Below are positions 17,156 to 24,987 of a DNA stretch of 64,000 nt, piece after piece (the first letter of the stretch is position 1; every line of letters starts with the position of its first letter). The DNA lies in NCBI GenBank assembly GCA_036746315.1, contig DAIOEK010000003.1, forward strand, positions 1 through 64,000, in the 5' to 3' direction. This stretch comes from DAIOEK01 sp036746315 (GTDB lineage: Bacteria; Chloroflexota; Anaerolineae; Anaerolineales; Anaerolineaceae). The notes below the pieces were generated by a model. The model made no database searches. It was not told the origin of the DNA and was given only the letters and a program-made list of their open reading frames with translations. Made by a program: the position numbers and the translations under genes.

Positions 17156-18565
17156 TCAATTCTTGCGTGAGCGCGATGAACTTTTCGGCTGCCTGCCGAT
17201 GTAAGACGGGACGGCCAGCATGTGGATTTTGCATATCCGGTCATCGATCAGCTTCATCCTCAAGCGGGCATCCAACGCCTCGAGGCTCTGCGACGAGGTG
17301 ATCACGGTCGGCAATTCGGCATCGTAACGATAATTGAAGAGCTGGTACAGCTTCTCCTTTGCCCAGGGTGTGGAGGAGTGCGCTCCCAGGTCATCGAGGA
17401 TCAGCAGCGAACAGGTGCGGATATCCTCGAAGCGGTGGTCATACGATTCCCGGCTTTCGGGGTGAAAACTCGCCCGCAGGTGGTCGAGCAGATCGGGAAC
17501 GCTGACCAGCAGGGGCGGCTGCCCCTGGCTGGCGCGGTAATTACCAATGGCCGCCGCCAGATGTGTTTTGCCGGTACTGTAATCTCCCAGGAACACGATC
17601 CAGCCTCTGGGCTCATCGGCAAATTTTTTCGCCGCTTTCATCGCTTTATCCAGGCTGCCTGTTTCCGCTGCCTTCAATCCTTCATTCTCGCGCAGATCGA
17701 AGCTTTCGAAGGTCTGCTTTTGATGCAGGCTGAGGGTGGAAAGATCGGGGTGATCGCCCGCCGCAGATGGGTGCCGGTAATCGGGGGCATTGATGTGCAG
17801 CCGCTGAACCAGGCTGGGGTCCTGCAGCCGCGAACTGATCCGCGATTCGATGCCATCCATCGGTTGGTTGGTGGTGATCACCAGCGGCAGGCGGTTGAGA
17901 TAACGGTGATTGACGATCTGGAAGAGCTTTTCCTGCGCCCAGGGTGTGGCATTCTCGGTGCCAAAGTCATCCAGCACCAAAAGCTGGATGTTGCGGATCT
18001 CCTCAAAGCGTTTTTCAAAGGTGGTCTCGGCATCCTGGTAGGCAAAGCGCAGCCAGTCGAGCAGATCGGGCACGGTCAAAAACAGGGTCGGAACACCCAG
18101 GGAAACCGCCTGGTTGGCGATGGCGGCCGCTAGGTGGGTCTTTCCGCTGCCGAAGGGACCCATCAACAGCAACCAGCCATCCAGGTTGCCCGCGAAGCGC
18201 TGGCAGGTATTGTATGCCGTCTTCAGGGATATGGCTTGCAGAGGGGTTAATGTGCCCGAGCGCCCCTCCGATTCGAATGTCTCAAAGGTGAACTGTCTCA
18301 CAGCCTCCAGGTTGGCAAAGCGGGTCAACTGCTGGTGCACTTGCTGCACCACCTCCTGCTGGCGGCAGGCGCAGATGTGCATCTTGCCGAACTCCGGGTT
18401 GTCCACCGGCACATCCATGCGGTAAAAACCCACGCCGTGGCAGATGGGGCAATCGGGGTCGCCGATGGTGGTCCGTTGATCCCTGTCAGTGCTCGATGAA
18501 TCTTGCGTATTCTCCTTCGAGATACCGGCGGTAATCTTTTTGAGCGTCTCGTCGATTTTCGTCAT
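17156..18565 (-). CDS. DnaI/DnaC-like helicase loader with two tandem AAA+ domains
   Basis: Loaders of this type open the DnaB ring onto DNA. The 469-residue product starts with a zinc-binding element (Cys39, 42, 65, 67), as in DnaI. AAA+ domain 1 has Walker A GPFGSGKT (136-143), Walker B LLVLDDFG, and a box VII-like SSRL (Arg246). A second, diverged copy begins near residue 284 with Walker A GDYSTGKT (327-334), Walker B LLILDDLG, and MKL where SRL sits in copy 1 (Lys438). Single-domain loaders are about 250-310 residues, so this is an internal duplication. The gene overlaps the upstream DnaD-like gene by 80 bases; a GAGGTAGAG ribosome site supports the start. Confidence 0.85.
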   Translation of the reverse strand: MTKIDETLKKITAGISKENTQDSSSTDRDQRTTIGDPDCPICHGVGFYRMDVPVDNPEFGKMHICACRQQEVVQQVHQQLTRFANLEAVRQFTFETFESEGRSGTLTPLQAISLKTAYNTCQRFAGNLDGWLLLMGPFGSGKTHLAAAIANQAVSLGVPTLFLTVPDLLDWLRFAYQDAETTFEKRFEEIRNIQLLVLDDFGTENATPWAQEKLFQIVNHRYLNRLPLVITTNQPMDGIESRISSRLQDPSLVQRLHINAPDYRHPSAAGDHPDLSTLSLHQKQTFESFDLRENEGLKAAETGSLDKAMKAAKKFADEPRGWIVFLGDYSTGKTHLAAAIGNYRASQGQPPLLVSVPDLLDHLRASFHPESRESYDHRFEDIRTCSLLILDDLGAHSSTPWAKEKLYQLFNYRYDAELPTVITSSQSLEALDARLRMKLIDDRICKIHMLAVPSYIGRQPKSSSRSRKN

Positions 18566-19184
18566 CTCTACCTCTTTCCTGCCATGAGCGGAGAATAGCC
18601 TGGATGTAGTTCCACTTGCGCACGTTGTTCGTTACTGCTATGCGAAATGCTTCCTCGATCCACTCCGCCGGATAATCAGCTTCTGCCGTCTTCAACATTT
18701 CGGCGATCATCGGCGTGAGCGGACCCACATTCTGTTCATATAACTTGAAGATATTCGGTTTGACCAAATCCAGCCCCACGGGGGCAAAATGCTCACTGCC
18801 CGGCTGCCATTTTCCGGCGTGGAAGGATTCCACCACTGCCTGCGAACGGGGCGTGTTCAGGAAGTAACATGGACCATCCGAGCCATCCGGGTGGATGCCG
18901 AGGATAACCCCGCGGGATTCAGCCTTTTGCAGGGCAACCTTCAACCTGTCGGCTGCCCCGTCACCCAGGCTCTCCATCCAGACGCGGTCCTGCTGCATTT
19001 CACTCAGCCGCAGGTAACGGATATTCCCCTCGCGCCGGTCCAATGCCCAGATGATGTACAGGATGGTCTTCAGTTCATCCAGATCGTCCAGCTCGGGCAG
19101 CAATTCGGTAAAAAAAGACTCGGGGATGGACGTGAAGCTCACTTTGCCGGGGGGAAAACCAGGGAATACACGCTTGTCTGCCAT
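18486..19184 (-). CDS. DnaD-domain replication protein
   Basis: A 232-residue protein whose C-terminal part (about 150-210) shows the DnaD/DnaB-type helicase-loading domain: NIFKLYEQNVGPLTPM, then AEWIEEAF and WNYIQAILRSW. The N-terminal part likely forms a winged helix (LSEMQQDR, LGDGAADRLKVAL). In Bacillus, DnaD remodels oriC or restart DNA and recruits the helicase-loader complex. Position between the helicase gene (9 bases upstream) and the AAA+ loader (80-base overlap) supports the same job here. Charged basic C-terminal tail. Confidence 0.85.
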   Translation of the reverse strand: MADKRVFPGFPPGKVSFTSIPESFFTELLPELDDLDELKTILYIIWALDRREGNIRYLRLSEMQQDRVWMESLGDGAADRLKVALQKAESRGVILGIHPDGSDGPCYFLNTPRSQAVVESFHAGKWQPGSEHFAPVGLDLVKPNIFKLYEQNVGPLTPMIAEMLKTAEADYPAEWIEEAFRIAVTNNVRKWNYIQAILRSWQERGRDDENRRDAQKDYRRYLEGEYARFIEH

Positions 19185-19193
19185 GGCGTAACA

Positions 19194-20560
19194 TTACCGT
19201 TTCAACTGGGCGGCGTTCTCAAATTTTGCCAGCTGTGGCATAAAGATTACCTCGATGCCCGGGTGGGTGGGACCGTTACGGTGTTTCGCCACAATCAGTT
19301 CCGCCACATTTTGCCGTGTGGAGGTTTTTTCGAGCGCATCGGGTCGGTGGATGAAGATCACAATATCGGCATCCTGCTCCAGTGAGCCGGATTCGCGCAG
19401 GTCTGAAAGCTGCGGACGTTTGTCGGCGCGCTGCTCCACCGCACGGGAAAGCTGGGCTGCCGCCAGCACCGGTACGTTTAGTTCACGTGCCAGCACCTTG
19501 AGGTAACGGGAAATATAAGAAACCTCCTGAACCCGGTTGTCGTTGCGTATATCGCCGCTCATCAACTGCAGGTAGTCCACAATGATCAGATCGAGGCGGT
19601 ATTCCAAATGCAGCCTGCGGCACTTGGTGCGCATTTGCAAAGGGGTGATGGCGGGGGTGTCATCCAAAAATATCTTGGTGTCGCTCATCATATCTACGGC
19701 GTGCACGAAGAGCGACCATTCGTCGTCTTCGAGCTTACCGGCGCGCAGCTTTTGTGATTCGATCCCGGTTTGCTGGGAGATCAAACGCTGCACCAGCTGT
19801 TCATTGGACATTTCCAGCGAAAACATAGCCACATGCTTTTGATTGTTCAATGCCGCATTCTTGGCTGCCCCCAGCAAAAAACCGGTCTTGCCCATACCGG
19901 GGCGCCCCGCAACAATGATCAGATCCGATTTCTGCATGCCGCCCAGCAGCTTGTCCAGGTCGATCAATCCACTGGGTACACCATAGAACTCATCGCTGCG
20001 CCGCGCAAGCTCATCCACGTGATCGTAGTACTCGCTGAGCACCGTGCGGATGGGTTGCAGGTCATGCCGCACCCGTCTTTCACTGATCTCAAAGACGGCT
20101 TTTTCTGATTCATCGATCACCGCATCCAGCTGCTTCTCGTGGTTATACGCCAGGCGGGCAACATCGTTGGCGGCGGAGAGCAGGCGGCGACGGATGGCAT
20201 GTTCTTCGATGATGTGTCCATACGCTTCCGCATTCAATGCACTGGGCACCCTGCTCAGCAATCCGGTCAAGTAACTCGACCCGCCAATCTCGACCAGCAG
20301 ATTGTGTTGATTGAGGTCTTCGGTGAGGGTTAGCAGATCCACCGGGGTGCGTTTTTCGTACAGCCGCATCAGCGATTCCCATACCAGCGATTCCGATGAA
20401 TGTAAAAATCTTCCGCCTGCAGGAACGGGGCAACATCATAATATGCTTCTGGGTTGATCAGAATCGAACCCAAAAGCGACTCTTCCGCCTCACGATTGTG
20501 CGGAATGGAAAGAGATTCGGGTGACGCAGACAGTTCTTCCTGTGGCGGCAGATCGTCCAT
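19194..20560 (-). CDS. dnaB: Replicative DNA helicase DnaB, interrupted by a frameshift
   Basis: The hexameric fork helicase is encoded here in two frames. The N-terminal piece (20560-20369) has the DnaB NTD start IPHNREAEESLLGS and ends prematurely after HRNRWYGNR. The second piece starts at 20369 (MRLYEKRTPVDL) and holds the rest of the NTD, linker and RecA-like domain (Walker A GRPGMGKT, DYLQLMSG, SDLRESGSLEQDAD). Adding one G in the CGCTGGTATGGG stretch (near 20384) restores RWVWESLMRLYEK and a normal 455-residue DnaB. The pieces overlap as TGATG. This could be a sequencing error, a mutation, or a split protein. It is operonic with DUF151 upstream and DnaD/loader downstream. Confidence 0.85.
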
Positions 20561-20616
20561 AAATTACTCCCAACTGGAGATTGATGTTATTTATTGTATC
20601 TTATTTATGCCAGTGT

Positions 20617-21192
20617 CTACACTGGTTGATCTGGAGATTCCTGGTCTTCCCCGCTGTCTGGTGAATTTTCATCCAAATCGAATTTTTTCAAGAAATCTTC
20701 AAACACCGAAAGACGCCGCTCACCACCCGCTTCGGCGGCAGGAGCAGATGCCTCGGATTGAGTTTCCTCATCGTGTATATTAGCTTCAGGGTGAATACCG
20801 GCCTGATCCATTACCTCGCTATCCACCAGGATGGGGATGTGCGTACGGACTGCCAGGGCAAGTGCATCTGACGGTCGCGCATCGATTTCGATCGTCTCAC
20901 CGTTCTGTTCTGCAATGATCCTGGCATAGAAAACATCATCCTTGAGCGCAGCCACTTCAATGCGTACCACGCGGGCATGCAGTTGGGAAAAGACATTTTT
21001 CAGGAGGTCATGGGTCAATGGGCGGGATACTTCCACTTCCTGCAGCGCAATGGTAATTGCCTCGGCTTCATAGGGGCCGATCCAGATGGGCAGGTAATTC
21101 TCCGATTCTTTTTCGTGCAGCACAACCACGCGCTGTTGGTTGGTGAGGCTCACCCTCAGGCTGTCGATTACAACTTCCACCAGCTTTCCCAT
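20617..21192 (-). CDS. DUF151/bifunctional nuclease-family protein
   Basis: A 191-residue protein whose first 135 residues match the DUF151 (BFN) family: LPIWIGPYEAEAI, SRPLTHDLL, FYARI and the highly conserved ARPSDALALAVR. A plant family member degrades DNA and RNA; prokaryotic roles are poorly known. A charged, acidic low-complexity tail (about 140-191) is an extension. It is the first gene of the minus-strand run to dnaB (56-base gap), suggesting a link with DNA metabolism. A good AGGTAAAAA leader precedes the ATG. Confidence 0.88.
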   Translation of the reverse strand: MGKLVEVVIDSLRVSLTNQQRVVVLHEKESENYLPIWIGPYEAEAITIALQEVEVSRPLTHDLLKNVFSQLHARVVRIEVAALKDDVFYARIIAEQNGETIEIDARPSDALALAVRTHIPILVDSEVMDQAGIHPEANIHDEETQSEASAPAAEAGGERRLSVFEDFLKKFDLDENSPDSGEDQESPDQPV

Positions 21193-21332
21193 TTTTTACC
21201 TCCACACTAATTCTATCGCAGCCTGAAGCGGATTTCAAATAAATACACAAGCCTGGAGAATGCTGCGGCAAATGTTAAGAAACCAATTTTTTAACAATTC
21301 GATTTTCCCTCCTGATTCTTAAAAAATGGGAG

Positions 21333-21338
21333 TATAAT
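21333..21338 (+). promoter_or_regulatory. Possible -10 element ahead of the signalling operon
   Basis: A perfect TATAAT lies 163 bases before the response regulator start, without a convincing -35 box. The 21339-21500 leader has small hairpins (CTTTGCC/GGCAAAAG and AGCAG/CTGCT). Confidence 0.35.
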
Positions 21339-21353
21339 ACAACGACCCTTGAA

Positions 21354-21455
21354 ATGCACCCACCGTATAAAATCGCACTTACGGAAGCAAATGGTAGAGG
21401 CGAAAACATAAAAGTCTTCTTTGCCCAGGGTGGGAGTAAGTTCGGCAAAAGATAA
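21354..21455 (+). CDS. Possible 33-residue small protein or leader peptide
   Basis: ATG-to-TAA frame in the leader between the divergent DUF151 gene and the response regulator. The product would be basic and Gly-rich with a hydrophobic core (ending GGSKFGKR). It has no good ribosome site and I do not recognise it. It overlaps predicted leader hairpins, so it may be chance. Confidence 0.15.
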   Translation: MHPPYKIALTEANGRGENIKVFFAQGGSKFGKR

Positions 21456-21500
21456 AGCATGAGCAGTTGGTAGCTGCTACAAAACAATAGACGAGGTAAT

Positions 21501-22181
21501 TTGCGGTTGAACGAAAAAATCCTGTTGGTTGAAGGTAACCGGGCAGATCATCCATCTTTTCGCGATGGATTGATCAAGCGAGGCTACCAGGTGGACACCG
21601 CCCCCAACGGGAACACAGCGCTGAGACGGTTGGAAACAATTGATCCCGATCTGGTCATAATCGATGCCGCATCCCTGAGAACATCCGGAAAACGAATCTG
21701 CCGTGATCTGCGCCTTGCGCTGGGCGACATTCCCATTATTTTGATCATCGCCTCCAACGGCGAAGAACCTGAAAAAAAGAAACCGGTCAACCGCCTGGAA
21801 AAGGAACTGGTGCTTGTCCTTCCCTTCACCTTGCAGAAATTGATTAACCGTGTCAAGCCGCTTCTGCCTGTGGAAGGTCGCCAGGTGATTAATGAAGGAC
21901 CCATCCGTCTGGATATCGAACACCAGAAAGTCCGCTGCATGAATCAGTCGGGGAAATTGACCCCGCACCTGATGCGCCTGCTTAAAATCCTGATGGAGCA
22001 TCCCGGCGAAGTTGTCGAGCGGGAAAAGCTCTTCCGTGAAGTGTGGGAAACGGAATATACGGCAGACACACGCACCCTGGATGTGCATGTCAGCTGGCTG
22101 CGGCGAATTATCGAAACCGACCCGCGGCATCCCCGCTTCATCAAAACCGTCCGCGGCGTGGGTTATCGCCTGGATGTCTGA
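21501..22181 (+). CDS. OmpR/PhoB-type response regulator with degenerate receiver
   Basis: Start is TTG at 21501, preceded by GAGGTAAT. The receiver domain (about 5-120) keeps the phosphoacceptor Asp55 (LVIID) but has lost one acidic-pocket residue (VEG instead of VxD/ED) and the conserved Lys of the KPF motif is Leu107 (LPF), so phosphorylation may be impaired or the domain may respond to another ligand. The C-terminal winged helix (about 128-226) has the family VWETEYTADTRTLDVHVSWLRR and GVGYRLD. No sensor kinase is adjacent; the next genes are a diguanylate cyclase and a PAS protein. Confidence 0.85.
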   Translation: MRLNEKILLVEGNRADHPSFRDGLIKRGYQVDTAPNGNTALRRLETIDPDLVIIDAASLRTSGKRICRDLRLALGDIPIILIIASNGEEPEKKKPVNRLEKELVLVLPFTLQKLINRVKPLLPVEGRQVINEGPIRLDIEHQKVRCMNQSGKLTPHLMRLLKILMEHPGEVVEREKLFREVWETEYTADTRTLDVHVSWLRRIIETDPRHPRFIKTVRGVGYRLDV

Positions 22182-22292
22182 CATTAATTAAGCCCATTTT
22201 TACTGCGGCAATTTCTTTTCCCGTCTAAAATAAGGTATGGTCTTCTTTGCCTGTGGTATATCCACCGGGGATACTGTTTATTGGGAGCATGG

Positions 22293-23603
22293 ATGAAATT
22301 CCAGCAGGGCAAGCCCATCAAAGCCAGCACGATACTGGTGGTCATTCTTGGTATTGGCAGCTTCATCGTTACCTTCCTGACCATTCTGTTGATGTATTTG
22401 CGTCTCAAGGTGTACCTTCCTGAACAAACCAATATTTTGCCGCTTCTTTTACAGCTGGCCGTGCTGGTGATCAGCGCCATTTTCCTCATCTCGCTGGTGG
22501 GTTCCGTGCTCTATCGCCGCCTGATCGACAAACCGCTGAAGCAGATCCGCGAACAGGCGCTTGCCATCGCTGAAGATGAAGACGCATTGGGATCCCAGAT
22601 CCCCTCCCCCAAAGGGGCTGAACTGCTGGAATTGACCGAAGCCTTCAATTCCATGTCAGCCAGCCTGAAGGAAACCCATGACGAAACGGAAGCCCGGGTT
22701 GCCGAGCGGACACGGTTGATCGAAGAAGGCTCGCGGTTGGTGCAGGAGGTGTTGGATACCACCCCCAACATGCTCTGCCTGATGAATACAGAGATCGACC
22801 AGTTCAATTACCTCAACCGGGAATTCTGCGACTTCTTCGGCGTGGAAAGCCAGGAATTGATCCACCTTGGACCGGTGTTCTTCCGCGGAAAGATATACCC
22901 CAACGATCGCAGTATTTTCACCGAGCACGAAGAGAAGATGCTCGGCTGCGAGAACGGTCATGTGCAGGAATGTGATTTCAGAATGGTGGAGCATAGTGGT
23001 ACCTGGCGCTGGGTAAGCTGGCGCTCCATCGTTTTTCAGCGCAACAAGGATGGTCAACCCAAGCTCATCCTGCACGTGGGACAGGACATCACCAACCTGA
23101 AGGAAACGGAAGAAAAGCTGCGCTTCATCTCCATTCACGATCAGCTTACCGGCTTATACAACCGCCTCTATTTCGAAGAGGAAATGTCAAGGCTCGAGCG
23201 TGGACGTGTCTTCCCCATCAGCACCATCATGGCGGATGTGGACAATCTAAAAATCGCAAACGATACCTATGGCCATGCCCGGGGTGATGAATTGCTGAAA
23301 ACCGTTGCCGGTATCCTGCGTTCCAGTGTACGCGCGGAAGATGTGGTGGCTCGCATCGGCGGCGACGAGTTTGCCGCCCTGCTGCCCGGCACGGACGAAA
23401 CAACGGCTGAAAAGATCATCGGGCGCATCGTGGAAAAGATCGATGCGCATAACACCTGGAATACACAACTCAAAGTAAGCGTATCGATCGGTGTGCAAAC
23501 CAGCGGTCGTAATGAGTCATTGACCGAAGCCCTGCATAAAGCCGACGAAAAAATGTACAGCCAAAAACAGCAAAAACGCAGGCAGCGGAAACCAGTCCAA
23601 TAA
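22293..23603 (+). CDS. HAMP-PAS-GGDEF diguanylate cyclase
   Basis: Makes the second messenger c-di-GMP from GTP. The ATG at 22293 has GGGAG 5 bases ahead; an upstream TTG is less likely. About 436 residues: two membrane helices (about 18-40 and 55-80) with almost no periplasmic loop, HAMP linker (about 80-135), short coiled coil, PAS domain (about 155-270, with YLNREFCDFFG and WVSWRSIVF), and a GGDEF domain (about 280-430) with intact RIGGDEF. The inhibitory I-site RxxD (RAED, five residues before GGDEF) is present, so product feedback is expected. It is the second gene of the signalling operon. Confidence 0.93.
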   Translation: MKFQQGKPIKASTILVVILGIGSFIVTFLTILLMYLRLKVYLPEQTNILPLLLQLAVLVISAIFLISLVGSVLYRRLIDKPLKQIREQALAIAEDEDALGSQIPSPKGAELLELTEAFNSMSASLKETHDETEARVAERTRLIEEGSRLVQEVLDTTPNMLCLMNTEIDQFNYLNREFCDFFGVESQELIHLGPVFFRGKIYPNDRSIFTEHEEKMLGCENGHVQECDFRMVEHSGTWRWVSWRSIVFQRNKDGQPKLILHVGQDITNLKETEEKLRFISIHDQLTGLYNRLYFEEEMSRLERGRVFPISTIMADVDNLKIANDTYGHARGDELLKTVAGILRSSVRAEDVVARIGGDEFAALLPGTDETTAEKIIGRIVEKIDAHNTWNTQLKVSVSIGVQTSGRNESLTEALHKADEKMYSQKQQKRRQRKPVQ

Positions 23604-23613
23604 ATAGTACAGG

Positions 23614-23958
23614 ATGAATATGGAACAATTTCTCTGGGCAGATTCCATCCCCGGTGCAATCACCGTGTGTGACGCGGATGGCAAGATCATCTATATGAAT
23701 CAGAAAAGCAGGGAATCTTTTACCGGCGGAGACGACAGCTTATTGGGCAGATCCCTTTTTGATTGTCATTCCCCACAATCCGTGGAAATCATCAAGAAAT
23801 TGATGGCCGAAGGAAAGACCAACTCCTACACGGTAAGCAAAAAAGGGTTGCGCAAGTTCATCCATCAGACGCCCTTTTTCGAGAACGGCAAGGTCGCCGG
23901 GCTGGTCGAATTCTCTTTCATCATTCCCGAAGACCTGCCTCATCACAACCGCGATTAA
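23614..23958 (+). CDS. Single PAS-domain protein
   Basis: A 114-residue protein consisting of one PAS fold (ITVCDADGKIIYMNQKS, GRSLFDCH, then KFIHQTPFF and VAGLVEFSF). There is no attached output domain, so it probably binds a ligand or partner and modulates another protein. It starts 10 bases after the diguanylate cyclase stop, suggesting it acts with that enzyme or its regulator. Two starts are possible (23614 and 23620). Its 3' end overlaps the convergent DMT gene by 4 bases. Confidence 0.7.
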   Translation: MNMEQFLWADSIPGAITVCDADGKIIYMNQKSRESFTGGDDSLLGRSLFDCHSPQSVEIIKKLMAEGKTNSYTVSKKGLRKFIHQTPFFENGKVAGLVEFSFIIPEDLPHHNRD

Positions 23959-24872
23959 ACTGGCGCTATTTGCACTTTGGGGTCTTCTCGCTCCTTCGAG
24001 CGGTGGATCAGATAAATCCCCAGCAGGACCAATGACATGCCCAGCCATTGCACCGGAATGAACTTTTCCCCGAACACCGGGATGGCAAGCAGGGTGGAAA
24101 GCACCGGCTGAAGAATGATGGTGGGCGAAACGATTGAAGCCGGCAGATGCCCCAGTGCAAACGCCACCGCCACATAGGCAATGCACTGCACCACCACGCC
24201 CGCGCCGATAAACGAGAGTACCGTTTGCACGCCATATCCGCTCAACGGATGCCCCAACACCAGGCAAAAAATAAGCAAAAAGAATGACGCCGCTGCCGAC
24301 ATGATCCATAGGTAATGGATCACGGACAGCCGTTTGCGCCCCTGCTGTGTGCTCAGGTAATACCCGCCATAGAACAGTGCTGAAGTCAGAGCAAGTAAAT
24401 CTCCCTGGCTCAAATGCGGTCGCAAAAAGAAATCATAGCTCAACACCACGGCGGCGCCGATCAGCGTCAGCGCAAAACCGATCCAGAAGGACCTGGGGAG
24501 TCTTTCCTTGAGAAGGAACAATGAAAACAAGACCACCCAAACCGGGGCGGTGTTGCTCATCAGGGTCGCGTTGGCAATTGACGTGATCTGCAGGCTTTCA
24601 TTCCAAAAAGAGAGGTCCACCGCAGTGCAAAGTCCCCCCAGAATGGGGAAGAAGAGATCGATTTTCGTCCAGCGGCGCATTTGCGGTTTGGTCATGATGA
24701 ACGGAATGGTGATCAGCAACCCGCCGATCGTCAGCCGGTAAAACGCGAACACCGTTCCGGGAACATCCGCGCCGCCCCAGCGCACAAAAAACGGGGACAG
24801 GGTCTGTGAAATGATGGCAGTGGCAAGCGCCAGATAGGGGAGATTCTTGCGTAAAAAGGTGGTTTGCGTCAT
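23955..24872 (-). CDS. EamA/DMT-superfamily transporter
   Basis: A 305-residue protein with ten predicted membrane helices in two EamA repeats. Landmarks include LMSNTAPVWVVLFSLFLLKE at the end of repeat 1 and the matching SPTIILQPVLSTLLAIPVFGE in repeat 2, typical of RhaT/YdcZ-like DMT exporters of amino acids, nucleosides or other metabolites. Substrate unknown. Single gene, converging on the PAS gene. Confidence 0.85.
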   Translation of the reverse strand: MTQTTFLRKNLPYLALATAIISQTLSPFFVRWGGADVPGTVFAFYRLTIGGLLITIPFIMTKPQMRRWTKIDLFFPILGGLCTAVDLSFWNESLQITSIANATLMSNTAPVWVVLFSLFLLKERLPRSFWIGFALTLIGAAVVLSYDFFLRPHLSQGDLLALTSALFYGGYYLSTQQGRKRLSVIHYLWIMSAAASFFLLIFCLVLGHPLSGYGVQTVLSFIGAGVVVQCIAYVAVAFALGHLPASIVSPTIILQPVLSTLLAIPVFGEKFIPVQWLGMSLVLLGIYLIHRSKEREDPKVQIAPV

Positions 24873-24933
24873 AGAAGATTTCCAGTGGAATGAATGCGAT
24901 ATTCTATCATGACATACGGCAGGACGGGTATCG

Positions 24934-24969
24934 AAAAGGAGCTGCCATTCCTTCCCGGCAGCTCCTTTT
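24934..24969 (-). terminator. Rho-independent terminator after the M23-like gene
   Basis: A perfect stem AAAAGGAGCTGCC / GGCAGCTCCTTTT with a 10-base loop lies just past the stop of the 24988-28899 gene. The T-tail is within the stem end and it may work in both directions. Confidence 0.8.
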
Positions 24970-24987
24970 AGTGCGCTTGGTGAAATT

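Noticed and set aside
20369..20390. Programmed ribosomal frameshift at the dnaB junction
   Set aside because: No slippery heptamer or stimulating structure seen; a single missing base is the simpler explanation.
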